Shown: positions 1 through 13,827, counted from the first letter of the stretch. The stretch is DNA of 64,000 nucleotides from Nymphaea colorata (GCF_008831285.2 NC_045142.1:23435300-23499299); one strand, 5' to 3'. Made by a program: numbers and translations. The notes: generated from the sequence alone by a model not told the origin.

Positions 1-144
1 AGCAAGTAATAGAAAATCCATTTCGTTCCTGGTTACATTTCATATTGGTCTGAGTAAATAGATCAGTTAGTACCTCACGAATCAGTCGATGACATTTTGA
101 TTGTAAGCATTAAATCACAATAATCATCTAGACCTTCAATGCAG

Positions 145-3100
145 GATGATGCACAAAAAAAAGAAAGCAAGGAACCTATGCCCCTTTCTAGTCAATCATG
201 CATCCTGCCTGGCTCTCCACTTGTTCCAACAAGTGTTGGTTCTTGTTCTGGCAACTCAGTCAAATATGGTTCTCCACAAGATTCCACAGTTCTAACAGAT
301 TCTTATGTTTGTGAGTGAAATACCTTCATAAATTTGTTATGTATATGTTCTCCAGTCATGTCACCAAGCTATCTTTTGTGTGGATATTTGGTTTCAACCT
401 TCTTGTAGTTCTCTTTTGCTGAGCAAAGAGTTATTTTTAGCTTGTTTTTTGAGTAAATGATGCTTCCTGATGTATTCACACTAGGCTTGTTCCATCTTTT
501 GATGACAGGTTCAGCTTCTCCAATCAGTGGTGCCAGAGCGAATCAGATAAATGAAACCATGTGCATTGGCAATCAAGAATTTGCAATTAACGATGCTGGC
601 TTTGATTTGGATGATCTTTTTGAATCACAAATATTCAGTACTCCTGTGAGAGGTAGGGCATATGAATCTACACATGAATTCATCAACTGTTTTGCCTCAA
701 GACATGCTAACAGGACAGGTCTCTTTTCCAGAAGAAGCTTTACCTGGAGATACTACTTTGGGGACCTATGAAGACAATGTGAGTAATGAATCACAGTTTA
801 CTTTTATGAACTGTTCCTGCAATTTTTTGCACTCTGTTATTTTCCAGGTTCATAATGACTCATGATTACATGAGTCCTAAAATAGTGAGCCTTTTGATTG
901 TTATATGTCTTACAATAGTGGGGTTGGATGTCTCTCTCTCTCTTTCTCTCTCTCATATCTCAGCTTAAGTTCGGTTTGCAAAATTAATGGACTATGGTAC
1001 ATATGGCTGTGAACAAGGAAAGACAAAAACACCAGAAAATTCTTGCCCCATTCAATTTTCTTTATTTTTATTTAAAAGAATCCCTTGCTGTTGAAGCTTG
1101 TATTCAGATTATGTTTGATAATTAAGCTGGTATATTATGCAAATGTGCAGCAGCTAATAAGGCAGCACAAGAAGTATTTAATTTAAGTAGTGATATAACT
1201 ATGAATCCTGTTACTTGTATGATAGCTATATTTTGGTTCATATTCCTCTACCCTATGATTCCCTACCATGATTGTGGTTTTGATGGTTGGGTTAGTGTTC
1301 CTCATTTGAAGAACCTTCATTCACCAACTTCAGGTTGTTCAGCATGCGAATAATAATTACATATTGGCTCTATATATATCTAATAATCTACTACCCAATA
1401 GCCATTTGTATTGTGTTGCCTAGTGCTGGGCTGTAGGTACTTAATTAACAAAAATGCTGGTTGGGCAAGCTTGCTATGATAGGATGGTTTTCCTTGAGAG
1501 TGCTGGCTAAATGGTGGGGAATTCTGGGATATTTTGGAGGCAAGTGAACTTTAGGAAATCGAACTATCAATTTCAACGGGAAGGATAGATATGACTTGGG
1601 AGCAACCAAGTTTAAGAAACCAAATTGTACACTTCAACAGAAAGGATGGGTATATAATCCAAATCTGTTGCTTGCTAAACTGTTTCAATGCATTACCCAT
1701 AAAAAAAGCTCCACTGAGAGAAAAAGTTTGTGGCTTTAAGGTACATTGCAAATTGTAGATAAATTGAAAACCAGTGATGCTTACCGTGTATTCCATAAAA
1801 TTGTCTGTTTTCTTTTTCTTTTGATCTGGCCAATGGCTTATGGTACCTTTCAGAACAAAATGTTCATTTTTTCTGGTCCCTTTGATATCTTGATATTTGA
1901 TCTTAGTTTCTGAGAACTGGAGATGGATTGCTTCCATAATGATATATATTGTCCTTCATTTTACTTCTATAATAACATCCATGCTTATCCTATATTATCT
2001 TAATGGATTCTTTTATTCCATTGCTTTCTTGTGCTTGATTATTTCCATTGGACGAGCTCTGGCCCTTCTTTTGTTGCTTTCTTTATTATGTGTGAACATG
2101 AAGAATATATATAGATATATGTTCAAGAGTCTTGACATGTGATGGTGCACTTTGCAGGATGAAATGATTGAATTTTCTTAGGTTTTTGTTGTATTTGACG
2201 TTAAAGTGGTGAAAGTCTTCTCCAAGAAGCATTGTGCAAATCTCTATAACGCCTATACTCACAATTGAAATCTCAACGGACTAGCACAAAGTCTACACTC
2301 GAACTGCACAAGGCACTAGCAAGTATTTTGAAAAGGCACATGAGAAATTCTTAGAAAGAGCCTTAATTTAAATGGAAAGCAAACCCCTCAATGTATACAC
2401 CATAAGAGACGGAGCTAGCCCTGGTCAAAAGCCATTCTTGACCAGAACTGAGCTAAAGCCCAGAAAAAGGTGTTCCCCATCAATACATGCTTTGTTCAAC
2501 ACAGACCTGAGTTGTATGGGGCATGATATTTTCACATTTCAAATTCAACTCCTTGTATTTCCATTCTTCAACATATAATGATTGGGTTATCTTATTTTTC
2601 CTTTTATTTTTAGGTTATGTATGAAGGAGTAGCTTCAGGTGTTACTGGAGTTAATGCCTCTCAACCAGAACCTCATGGAACATTCTTTACTCACCCAATC
2701 GATAGGTTCACTGGAAGAGATGGAGATGAAATTGTAAAAGAAGAGAAAGATGCAGCCCGGTCATACATTTATCATAATAGTCCCTTACTTGGAGCCACTG
2801 ACATGCCTCTAGTGAATGCTTTCCAATCTCAGGAAAGCTTTGGAAAGTGGATGGACTCTGTCCTGATGGATCCTTCGTCTGAACCTCTGGTTAAGGAACA
2901 ACTACAGATTCCAGCTTCATCTGGTGGAGAAATCAATTCTCATCTAGTAGATCGACCACAGCAGGATAGAATTTTCTCAGTGACTGAAGTTTTGCCTTTA
3001 CGTGGTTTGGCAACTGAATGGACAAAGGTTTTTGTTCTTTTAACCATCAGCCATGTGAAACATAGCATTTTTGTTTTCTATTATCCAGTACTAAATATGC

Positions 3101-6100
3101 ATTAATTCTATCTGCTCCTCATTGAAGTTGTATCTCCATTTTTATGATATAACGGGTGATGGCAATCAATTATAGCGCACTCCATGTATGTAATCACTGC
3201 TCTAACCTCGAGTCCGTTATGTCATAAAAAGGTAACAGAAAATGATGGCAATGTGTAGAAACTAGTGTACAGATGTTGATGTCTCATTTATGTCATGTGG
3301 GGGTGTGGTAGGCAGGCTGCCTCACCTGAGTCGGGCATGTGCCTGGTGCAGTGCAACATGGTTTTGTACTGTGGTTCTCACTTTTACTATTTGATGGTAA
3401 TTATATTTTAAGCCCTAATCCAAATGCATATATCCTTGCTGCATCTTCTTCCTGCGTTTTTCCCTTCCTGACCAACGACCACCCCAACACCCACCCACCA
3501 CCACCCCCCTCCTACAGGGTGCACACGCAGCACCGGCAATCATTTGACATAGTGTCTCATCTTTGTGAGCCCATTTATGAAGGTGCTAACTTGTCTGACA
3601 TTATCCTCACACAATCAACCTTCAGTACTTTAGAGTTGATCTTTTTTCCTCACAAATTGATAAGCTGTCCAACACTAACTGTCCGTTTGTCAAACAAAGT
3701 TGGATTGGCTTCTAAGCCACATCATTTTCATTATAAAAGGACAGTGAAGGTTTCATTCTTGTATGCCTATCACATATAATAACCTTTTTGAAAAAATTGT
3801 AGCTGCAATTACTTTGTGGCTTTGTGCCTTCCACATGAGCTTGTTTTCTTTTTTTTTTCTCCAATATTTAAAACTTAAAAGTTTCCTCCGGAACTGCGTA
3901 GTAATCTGTCATGTTAGGAATTAGAATTAACCCAGTTTACATCGGTTACATCATTTTTCTTCCTAGCTTATTACTTTTATAAATTATTGCTATGGCGCTA
4001 CTTTATGCACCTTATTTTTCTCTTCAAGGCCTTCATGTGAATAAATTGGTGTCCTGTTGGTCAAAATATGAAGGTCTGACTGCATTATTTATAGGCTATA
4101 GCGTAGGTGCTTGTGCATTGTATTCTCAATGCCTCAAAACTTAAAACATAAGACGAATTCATGTCAGTCACTTGCAATGTGAGATCACAACAAATTGCTT
4201 CCAATTCTGCCTAAATAATTTAAACAGTTTACATGAATCTCAAAGATATAATTTTGGAGTACTTCATGCATATCCTTGATCAGCCTATTTAACAAGAACA
4301 TGGAGCCAGCAATCAAGGGTAACAAGGATAGGTGGCCCAACTTAAAGCACAAAGAGTTGGCAAATCACTGAGAAAAAGCTTAATCCAATAGCTAAGTCAA
4401 GCTAAGCCAATATACTTGATAACCTTGATTCTTTACGGTCACTGGCTTCATTAATTGTTTATAAATGAAGGTACTTGGTCCAATGTGCCATGCTGTCTTA
4501 TTTTTTTCTGGTTTGTCTAGGTATTGGTGACCGGTTGTTTTCACAAATCCTACAGTCATCTTGTGGAATCTAGAATCCTTTGTGTTTTTGGTGATACATC
4601 TGTTCCTGCTGAGATGGTTCAAGCTGGAGTGGTTCGATGTATGGCTCCACCACAGTTGTCTGGCATATACAGTTTTTATTTAAGCTTTGATGGTCGTGTT
4701 CCTATTAGCCAAATTATGTCTTTTGAGTACTATCCTGCTCCCAGCCATTCAGCTAATAATGGAATTTCTGCACCAAAATTTGATGAATCTAAATGGAATG
4801 ATTTTGAAGTGAAAAGAAGGCTTGCTCATTTACTCTTCTCAACAAGTAGTGGTGTTTCTATCTTCACAAGCAAAGTGTCTCCAAAGACATTAAATGATGC
4901 CAAAAGATTTGCACAATCAACATTGTTGCATGAGAAAGACTGGATGTCTTTGGAAAATTCGATGGAGCTCAATGAAGCATCATTTTTGAAAGCTAATGTT
5001 AGTTTACTGGATCTGACTTTGAAAACCAAGTTGCAAGAGTGGCTTCTGGAGAAGCTTATTGAAGGACGTGGTGCAATTGTTCGTGATCATCAGGGTCAAG
5101 GAGTTATTCATTTGTGTGCTGTTCTAGATTATAGATGGGCCATTCACTTGATTACCGAGGCAGGGATATCTATTGATTTTAGAGATGCTTCTGGGTGGAC
5201 AGCACTTCACTGGGCTGCAAATTTTGGGAGGTAAGTTCTTTTTATCCATGTATTTTATTTTCCCGGAGAAAAGAGTTCAGTTCTGCTGCTTATCCAAAGG
5301 TTTTGTTTTCTGCATCATTTTTCTTCTCTTTGAAAAGAGAGAAGATTGTTATCCTCAAACCCCAATCATTTAAAAAAAAAAATTGGTGTCACTTTGGCAG
5401 CCGATTAGGCACCCTACCTAATCTGAGCAACCTTGACTACCTAGGGATGCTTATGTACCTACCTAGTGGATTTCTTAGGCTGTCCATGCCTGCACTTTCC
5501 ACCTCATTCTTCTTACGTTTTGCTATACATATTTTTAGTTAATTATTTGTATTTTTTTTTTTACTCTACTAATGTATCTGCGCATGTGCGTGTGAAAATG
5601 CTAGTTGTCTTTTTTCCTTCTATACATGCATATGTGAAATCAATGTCACAAATATCTCTTGGGTTTTTCTTGGAAATTTTCCAGGGGAATTGTTTTTCTT
5701 TGAATAAGATTGGGTATTAAAAAAGTTAAAAATCAATATAATAGCAATAGAAAATTTTATGAACTACAATTTTCTTACAAACAATTGATCAAGATTCAAG
5801 ATGGTTTTTAAATTATAAAACAAAAAACGGAAACATGTACTAAACATACATTAATTTTTTTAATACAACAAGGGGAAATGTGATGCTAATAATAATATTG
5901 TGTTATTATGACAAGAAATATTTCTTTGGGAATATTTTGAAAAGATCATGACATTTTCCTGTTAAACATGTTTTGTTGTTATCTTGTGATAAAAACACAA
6001 TATTTTCAAAATACTACCATCTTTTGTTGTCCGTGTCAAATTAGTTTTTTTCTTAGATTTATTATTACATGTTTTATGTGTCAAATTATTGTCTCATGCA

Positions 6101-9100
6101 TAAATAACTCTATTGAAGTTTTTCCTCTTTGAAATAAATCTTGTGGTTTTTCGAAGCATTCAAACCGAAGTTGTAGACATGTTCCAGCCTTCCAGCTAAA
6201 ACTGGGTTAACCTATCATCAGTTTCGTTCTTTAGATTCAAGTATAAAAAAAAGTAATGTTATCATCTTGAAAGTAGTTGTGGATAATCAAGGTTTATCAA
6301 ATCTCTCTCTTAACTAAGCTCATAAACTTAGCTGTTTATACTGTCCTCAGGTGCATTCTTAAGTTTCAGCAATAGTCCATCCAGTGATTGTGAGATCATA
6401 AAATGAGCTACTAGTGAGGGAATAAATCTTCCTTTGTTTGTCATGCTCAAGGTTACTAGAAGCTCCACAAAAGGTGGAAGCATGCTTTTTAGGAATTACA
6501 CTCTGGAAATGCAATATGTCATGCTTTTGAAGCTTAATAGAAGGTTCTGATTTTTGTATCGACTATTAGTGGAAATGTGATTCCCTTTCTACAGGAACTT
6601 ACTTCCTTTGAAGGTGGAAACTGAGTTTCTTAAGAGGAAAGGTCATTTCACTTATTTTTATTCTTCTTTTACTTTTGTTCACTTCATATTTGTTTTCAAC
6701 ATTCTTGCTAACTTGCTTCTTGTTTCCTTCCCTTGTCGCTTCTTCTTTTTCCTTTTTCCCCTTTTCCTATTTTCCTCTGGTTCTCTTCACTTTCTAAAAG
6801 TTTTAAAGTGCCTCACTTCCTACTCAAATGAGATATGACCTCATTCCTTCTGCTTTCTGCATTGGCTTTCACTTTCTTGAGTTACTTTGGTCCTACCAAT
6901 TCCAAGGAGTGTTCAATTCTTGAGTTGAAACTCAGATTTGTTAAGTTTGCTTCTGCACACAATATTGCTCTGCATAAAATACACAAATTTTACCTATAGT
7001 TCTTTAAATTCCTGCTTATTAAGTTTTCACTAAAATGAAGCATGACAGATCGACTTTAGACTGAACAAAGGGTACCTGTTATTTGGAGATATGTACAAGA
7101 CATCCCTGTGTGGTCTACATCGACAATCAAACAGTTTATTAATCTACAAAAAGTTCATAATTTGGAATTTTTGAACTGTGTGAGCTTTTAGTAGTGAGAA
7201 AAGGAACCGTAGGATTCCAGTCCACAGAAGTGGAATGAAAAGCAGCTCAGTTGATGTCCATCATCTTGTCAGAATTTACTGCAAAACAGCGGTTGATAAT
7301 GAATGTACAAGAAGGTTGGATAATGCATGTAAAAAAGAAAAAAGGATAAGGTTCGTGCTACTAGATAAATGGCCCATACTCTGGACACTTAACATGTTGA
7401 TGTTGTTCTTATATTGTTTTTCACAGTTCAATTTTTAATTTTATTAGTACTTAAAACTGTTCAAACTCTGAGCTAACCAAATGTGTAGAGTTCTTGCATA
7501 TGTTAAATTGTGGAATCGAGGCGATGGAAAGTCACACTCCGATGGAAAGTCACACTCAATATGTGTAAAACATAAGCATTTTGAGATATTTAAGGTTTAG
7601 ATGCATGTCAAATTTTTGCACAAAAAGAAAAGCACGAACACCATTAATTAGAAGTTGAAACAAATTGGAGAGATCAACAGAATATGTAGAAATCAGATCG
7701 GGAGCGGCCAAAAAATGGAAAAATCACGAACACAACACTGATCATTTGATCCCTACGTTTAATCTTCTTGTGGTGAAAGTTCCTATGCATGTTGCTTTCA
7801 AATGGAAAATAACAATAAATAATACAATTAGGTGGCAAATTTAATCTCCAATTTGGGGCATCGATCTTGAATTTTGCAAATTTTTATAGAACTGTTTGAT
7901 TTCTTGGTATTCCTTTTCTGTAGTGTATATAGGTAACAATCCCTGTCTTATCCTGTATTAATGAAATTTTTGATACATGTTCAGAAATGAAATGGTCGCT
8001 GTTCTATTGCGTCAGGGTGGAGATCCAAGTTTGGTTTCTGATCCAACTCCTGAGTATCCTGGTGGATGCACGCCTGCTGACTTAGCTTATAAAAATGGTT
8101 ATAGTGGTTTGGCAGCTTATCTTGCTGAGAAAGGATTGACAGAACATTTCCGGAAAATGACTGTTGCAGGCAATGTACGGGGTAACTTACAACATAGTAA
8201 TTCAATTGAGTCACCTGGTGTGGGAAATCTTACAGAAGAAGACTTGTGTTTGAAAGATTCATTAGCTGCAATGCGCACTGCTGCTGATGCAGCATCCCGG
8301 ATACAAGAAGCATTTAGACAGCGTTCACTGAAACAACGTACCAAATTAGCTCAAGAGACAAACCCTGAGGCTGAGGCCATCCGTATAGTTGCTGCTTTGA
8401 AGATTCAACATGCTTTTCAGAGGCACCAACGAAAAAAACAGATTGAGGCTGTTGTTAGAATACAGCATAAATTTCGAGTGTGGAAGGCTCGTAAAGATTT
8501 TCTCAATATGCGCCGGCAAGCTATCAAAATTCAAGTGAGTTGAAAAAAAATTCTTTTGCAACCGTTTTTAGTTCATGATGCTTATTGTATCTGAATATTG
8601 TTATGTTTAATTGCTGCTTGTTTCTGGTTATAATGATTCTCTTGCTTGTTTTGATCTTTACTTCTGTGACTTTGTCCTCCATAGGCTGCCTTCCGTGGCC
8701 ACCAAGTGAGGAAGCAATATCGTAAAATTCTTTGGTCGGTTGGAGTGCTAGAGAAGGTTATCCTACGTTGGCGTTTAAAAAGAAAAGGCTTGCGTGGCCA
8801 TCACATGAACCCCAACAATTCTGCAGATGGAAAAACTGAAGAAAATGATGCTGAAGAGGACTTCTTCAGGATTAGTCGAAAGCAGGCTGAAGAACGTGTG
8901 GAGAGAGCTGTCACACGTGTTCAATCTATGTTTCGGTCACACCAAGCACGTGTAGAGTATAGGAAGATGAAGCAGCTCTATGAACAGGTGACGGTTCGTA
9001 GTCAATTCTTTTCTAGTGTCCTTGTGCATGCATGTATTTTTGCATGTTGTGAAGATAAGTTTAAGCGAAGAAAACATACAGGAGGTAACAAGCTTTTGTT

Positions 9101-9825
9101 GGATAGTTTTTTGCTTGCCGGTAAGAAACTGCAACATTGGAAAATCTTGAAATGGGAACATCAATTTAACTTCTGAATTTGGCAGATGCCCTTCGATGGT
9201 TTATGAAATGGTGGTGAACTTTTCTAGACAAGGGACTTGCTCACAAATTGCCGGATAGTAATCTTGCACTATTGAATGTTCCGATTTCTCTATAATTTCT
9301 TAACGAAAATGACAGTAGCTCTTGCTGAAAACTGACACAAAAATCTAGTTGCATATTTTCCCCCCTTTTTTCATTTCAAGTTAAAATTAATCCTCTTATG
9401 GTTTAAATATCTTATGTTGTTGAAGCTTTCCGCAGCAAAATGTTGTGGGTGGTAGGCCCTATGCTTCCACATGATTGGAAACAGCTTCTTTTTCTTCATT
9501 CATTCTTAGAGAAGGTGGAGTTGTTGGGAATGTGTCTATACAACTCGTCAAATAGCAGTAGAATAGGAGTTCCATATCCAGTAATTGTTACAGATTGGTT
9601 TGATTTCTCAATCCCATTGATCACCTCAACTTTTCAGATTGTGCTGTACTTACCGCCATTTTTTTAGATTGTTCTTCATTTACCGCCATCTTGCTGCTAA
9701 TAAGCTTGTTTTATAAATTACTTCAGGAAATATAGATGTATCCTGGTGAATTTGGTGTAATTTGCATTATGACAAACCACTTTATCTTGCAGACGGAGTC
9801 AGGTGAACCCATTGACCAAGATTGA
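145..9825 (+). CDS. CAMTA: Calmodulin-binding transcription activator (CAMTA), 3' eight exons, 5' end outside window
   Basis: CAMTAs are nuclear factors that bind CGCG-box promoters and are tuned by calmodulin in stress and calcium responses. Proposed exons: 145-310, 509-652, 732-778, 2614-3027, 4521-5230, 7985-8534, 8685-8987, 9793-9825. All junctions keep frame and give about 788 residues. Visible domains in order: an acidic Ser-rich linker, a TIG/IPT fold (from about 4521, VLVTGCF to FEYYPAP), ankyrin repeats (GWTALHWAANFGR, then GGCTPADLA) split by a 2.75-kb intron, several IQ motifs (RIQEAFR, KIQHAFQRH, RIQHKFRVW, KIQAAFRGHQ, RVQSMFRSHQ), and the calmodulin-binding helix LWSVGVLEKVILRWR at about 8733-8780. 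The N-terminal CG-1 DNA-binding domain and start codon must lie upstream. The protein ends EPIDQD. The family call is very secure, but which CAMTA paralogue this is cannot be decided. Confidence 0.95.
779..2613 (+). other. CAMTA intron (1.8 kb)
   Basis: This intron lies between the 47-nt exon ending GACAAT and the exon starting GTTATG. It holds a CT-rich tract near 931-955 and AT-rich sequence. Open frames inside it show no domain or splice continuity, and I see no other gene in it. Confidence 0.75.
5231..7984 (+). other. Long CAMTA intron splitting the ankyrin repeats
   Basis: The donor GTAAGT follows FG(R) and the acceptor TTCAG precedes AAATGAAATGGTC. The phase-2 junction rebuilds an Arg codon. 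The 2.75-kb intron is AT-rich. A small tandem of GATGGAAAGTCACACT occurs near 7520-7558. No coding gene or recognisable mobile element is seen. Confidence 0.8.
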
Positions 9826-10137
9826 CATGAATGAGTCGCAGGATAGCAGACCTTCGGTGAAATTCACCTTTGTACATTTACTGAAATAGCTAGATTTTTA
9901 ATATGACCTTTGTAAATGTGTGTTGTCTTTGACTCACAGTGAACTCGCAGAGTTGCGATGTTTGTAATGCTCTATGCACTTGATTGGCCTACAGTTCATG
10001 GTGTTTGAAAGGCTAAAAGAATAAGTCAGCAGTCTCTTTGTGTGTTTCAGATTTGTCTTTGACAGTGTTGGGGTTTTGCTGATATTTGTATCCTGACAAT
10101 CAATTTTGCATATAAACAACAATAGAAGTGCTAATCA

Positions 10138-10138
<1 letters not shown>

Positions 10139-10199
<61 letters not shown>
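10139..10199. repeat. (CT)n(CA)n compound microsatellite
   Basis: An unbroken CT run of about 42 bases passes directly into a CA run of about 19 bases, just past the CAMTA 3' end. Confidence 0.97.
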
Positions 10200-11387
10200 T
10201 GGCAATTAAACGTCAGGCAAAATTTCTTTTTCAGGCTTACCATGTCCCTATAATTATAAAAAAGTGGGTTCCACTTTTTTTGAATTTCCTAACTGCACCT
10301 TTCATAAACTGTCAAATAAGGGCATGAATTGGACTTCCATTAACCTGAGAAGTAGAAACTGAGCTGCAATTTTTTCCCTATATATTATTCTCCACTAAGT
10401 GCATTCTTTCTGTTTTTTCTTTCCGCGTTCTTATCAATGCCTAAGAACGTATTTAGTGTTAGAAGATAATATTAAAAAAAGAATTGGAGCTAATGTTTTT
10501 CCATTCCAGAACTGGAAAATAAAACTAACTGATTATAACTGAATGCAAATGCATTCAATTTCACTAAAAGGGTCCCAAGGAAAAAAAAAATCTAATGAGC
10601 AACAAAGAGTTGGAAAAAGTAACACTTAATTTTTTCATTTCTGACAAACTGTGGTTTTTAAGGAATCAAACGCAATCCGACTCGAATTAAATTCGGACCC
10701 ATCAAATACAAATCCAGTCTCGTCTCCTAACTCTGTTTTAGTGATGCCAATGTGAATATATCGGGTTGGCTTTGTAATCCAGGATCCGGTTTGGCTTGAG
10801 GGGTTGGAAAGCAGAGTCGAGGATGAACCTGACAAGGACTAAACGAGATGACTCTTAATAAATTTGAAAAAAAAATTATATGGATAATATTAAATGTTTA
10901 ATGATAAAAATTTCAACATTGATTTCCTAAATCTTATCAAGATTTATGGACAAATCTTTCCCAAAGTTATAAATACATAATGAAATATTATATTAGGCCG
11001 AAGAGTTAATCAAAATTGTTATATATGAAATATGGTATTAATTCAGGTAATGTGAAAGAAAAAAAATCATTGCAAATACTCAAATCCAATAAATTTGATT
11101 TGATTCGGATCTGAATCAAAACCCCCAATCCCATTTTAATTTTCATGTGCAAAGTATACATTCTTTAGTCACTTTTCATCACCCATGTGTAACCAGGCCA
11201 TTTGGAACTGATTTTCAGTTCGAGGAAATTCTGGATTTGGACCTAAATTTGGTTCTGTTTAGTAGAAGGAGAAGGAGGCAAGCCCCAGTCGGAATTTGAT
11301 CCACTTTCTTCATAGCCTGAAATATTCAAGTCAACCCGATCTGGCTCATCCCGGCCCATGCCCACCATTGAACTAAGAGCCAGCGTC

Positions 11388-11510
11388 GGAGCCAGAAATT
11401 TGTCGCTAATAAATAAATTTTAAAATAAATGAGAAAATTGCTTTGAAGGATTGATATCAAAATAAATATTTTGTGGGCTTACGTAGGCAATTGCCCACAC
11501 ATTAACTCTA
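11388..11510 (+). repeat. Interspersed repeat (GGAGCCAGAAATTT ... GGCAATTGCCCACAC type)
   Basis: It begins with a GGAGCCAGAAATTTGTCGCTAA-like block and ends with GTGGGCTTACGTAGGCAATTGCCCACAC. The same two blocks recur near 47645-47800 in this orientation and near 38115-38230 inverted; the end block also recurs near 45460-45495. The recurrence marks a dispersed repeat family. Its class is unknown; it may be the end of a non-coding transposon or retroelement. Confidence 0.55.
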
Positions 11511-11767
11511 CCTAAGGTTGGACATCGGGTTGGGCGGGCCAACCCAAGGCTTTGACAAAGTTGGCCTTGACCTGAAGCCCTTGCCGGCAGTTCAAGCCCA
11601 ACTAGCTTAGTTATCTGGTCAGACTTAACTCGTTGGGTACTTTATTCGATGTCCACTCATATTTGAAACACTTAACATTTCATATTTTAATATTTCATTA
11701 AACCTTTGGCGACGTTTCAAAAGTTTTCAAGTTATCGGTGATGTGCCAACAATTTCTAAGTATGTGT

Positions 11768-11771
<4 letters not shown>

Positions 11772-11818
<47 letters not shown>
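11772..11818. repeat. (TA)n microsatellite
   Basis: A pure AT dinucleotide run of about 47 bp, about 280 bp upstream of the first PADRE start codon. Confidence 0.97.
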
Positions 11819-11820
<2 letters not shown>

Positions 11821-11989
11821 AATTACTCACCCTCAACTAGACCTACCTTTGCTGAACCATAGGAGCAAGTGATTAGGTTGGACCGAGTAAACACCCACCG
11901 ACTCCATTTCATCACTTCATACCAAGTCCTCCCCCTTTGGGACCTCACAGATTTGGAGCAGTTCTGAACCAACCCATTCAATTGGACCC

Positions 11990-11999
11990 CATTTATAAC
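11990..11999 (+). promoter_or_regulatory. Possible TATA-like element of the first PADRE gene
   Basis: The sequence CATTTATAAC lies about 100 bp upstream of the proposed ATG at 12098, a plausible core-promoter distance. It is a weak match in AT-rich DNA, with no transcription-start evidence. Confidence 0.3.
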
Positions 12000-12097
12000 G
12001 CTCACGCACACACATTTATTCCTTCTGCGGTGCCTCACCTCCCTCTTTTAGCTATTAAACACCTCTCCCCCACTCTCTTTTCTCCTTGCCAGATGGT

Positions 12098-12655
12098 ATG
12101 GGAAACTCCATTGCCTCCAGGTTCGCCGGCACCGGCACCGGAAAAGTCGTGTTCTCCGACGGCACGATCCTTGAGTTCGACAAGCCGATGGCCGTCGCCG
12201 AGCTAATGATGGAATACCCACAACAATTCGTCGTCGAATTCCAGTCAGTTTCTGCGGGGAAGAGACTAACTCCCTTGCCTGCTGATAAGGAGCTGGAGAT
12301 GAGTAAGGTCTACTACATGATGCCCATGAAACGGGGAAGGGTGACCTGCTCGGCCGAAGACGCGAACAGGATCCAGACTAAGACGAGATTCGTGTCTAGA
12401 TCCGGCCCGCTTCCGGGCAAGGCGGCTCACCGGCCACGGGTGGCAGTGGCTGGTAGGGGATGCAGAATTGAAGGGAAGAAAGAAGAGGATGTGGCCTTGA
12501 AGAGGAGGCATGACTGGGATGAGCTTGTTTCCGACAGCCTTTCAGGGCTGCCGGAGTTCGTGAGCCGCCAATTTTCCGGCAAGGCCTGGAAACCGACGCT
12601 CGATACCATCGCGGAATCAAGGGCAGAGAAGAAGCGCCGTCACTGGTTGTTCTAG
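12098..12655 (+). CDS. PADRE (DUF4228) family protein, 185 aa
   Basis: A single-exon gene for a small plant protein with the PADRE/DUF4228 domain. Family members are often induced by pathogens or abiotic stress; the biochemical role is not established. The chosen start is the ATG at 12098, giving MGNSIASRF, where Gly2 would be an N-myristoylation site. The ATG at 12093 is out of frame. Diagnostic features are a short beta segment (VVFSDGTILEFD), the AVAELMMEYP block, a KVYYMMPMKR block and the C-terminal WKPTLDTIAE motif. The coding region is GC-rich against its AT-rich flanks, as for its neighbour at 16316. The two share orientation, lack of introns and motif order, suggesting an old local duplication. 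The C-terminus is basic (AEKKRRHWLF). Confidence 0.9.
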   Translation: MGNSIASRFAGTGTGKVVFSDGTILEFDKPMAVAELMMEYPQQFVVEFQSVSAGKRLTPLPADKELEMSKVYYMMPMKRGRVTCSAEDANRIQTKTRFVSRSGPLPGKAAHRPRVAVAGRGCRIEGKKEEDVALKRRHDWDELVSDSLSGLPEFVSRQFSGKAWKPTLDTIAESRAEKKRRHWLF

Positions 12656-13827
12656 GATCAATAATTCCGTGTTTGTTTACGATGTTCAGTCTTGTAAACA
12701 TTGACCTCTCCTTGCCATGGTTGGAGTAAACAGATGTAGTGAATTGATGAGCGTTCTATCTTTAGAATTTGTTGCATTGCATCCGATGTCAGATGTGGAC
12801 GCCTTTTGTTTACACGGCTAACTGTATACGTGTGATCTGCATGTTTCAGATCCTCAAAATAAAAGAAGTATTTAACGTGAAAATTAAGCAGTTTATAGAC
12901 TAGAAATTCGGATCTTTTCCTTTTTATCTCCGGTTTTCAAATTCGTAATCTTATTGTTCTCGTGTTCCCCCCAGGGGGTTGACACAATCGATGGAGCGGG
13001 GCAGTAGATTTGTATGCTCTCCATGGCTCGATCCGTTTCTTTTATTCTTTTTATTTTTTCAAATTATGAAAAAATTATAATAATTTAACAAAATTACATG
13101 TTGGAATTAGAAAACTTTTCCAAAGGTCCCCAATGAATGAATGTGTAAAAAGAATATAGTCATATTGGTGCATGAATTCTTAGTTAGTATGGTTATAACT
13201 AAAATGCCCTTACTGTGAAAACAAAAATGAAAATTGAAAAAAATTTAAAAAAAAAGTAAAAAAAGACAGTTCTTTCTTTTGAAAAAAAAAACCAAAATGT
13301 CTCTTTGCTATTATTGTGTATATGAGTTGCAGTGCACACAACTCAATCTGTGTGTAAAAAGACTTTTAAAAGCTAAATCTTATTTCAGAAAAAATGAAAC
13401 CAGTGAAGAAAACAGCCTATGAAAATACAATGTAAAATTTTTTGAAAATTTTTAACTGGGGCTCACTCATTTTTTTCAAAATTGTTACAGAGTCCAAGTT
13501 AAATAATTATATGTATTCACTGCCAATAGGAATGAGAATCCAAACCCTGCCAAAAGGATCAACAATGAGCTGGATCTGGCCCCAGTTGGCACTAGATCTG
13601 GTCCACCAGTTACTTGAAGACTTGGGTCCAGGAAACGACTGAAACTGGGAAATGACATTCAAGTAGACCCTTTACCTTGCACCTTAAAAAGACAATGAGT
13701 TGATTGAGGGACAATATCCTAGCTCGATATTGGGACCCCCACCTGGGTTTACGGGTTGATGAATTTTGAGCCGATTACCTCTATGAGGCTAACCTGGTCC
13801 TGCTAACAAAACCTTTAATGACAAATA

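Larger units (their letters stand above)
9826..12097. other. Intergenic region between CAMTA and the first PADRE gene
   Basis: This contains the CAMTA 3' flank, a (CT)n(CA)n microsatellite, an interspersed-repeat copy at about 11388-11510 and a (TA)n tract. No supported gene is present. The open frames here have no family features. Confidence 0.6.

Noticed and set aside
3339..3779. 146-codon open frame inside CAMTA
   Set aside because: It lies in the intron between the exons ending at 3027 and starting at 4521, has Pro/His low-complexity sequence and no domain.
11937..12206. Open frame overlapping the first PADRE gene
   Set aside because: It is out of frame with the PADRE domain, low in complexity (Pro/Ser) and lacks family features; a shadow of the GC-rich gene.
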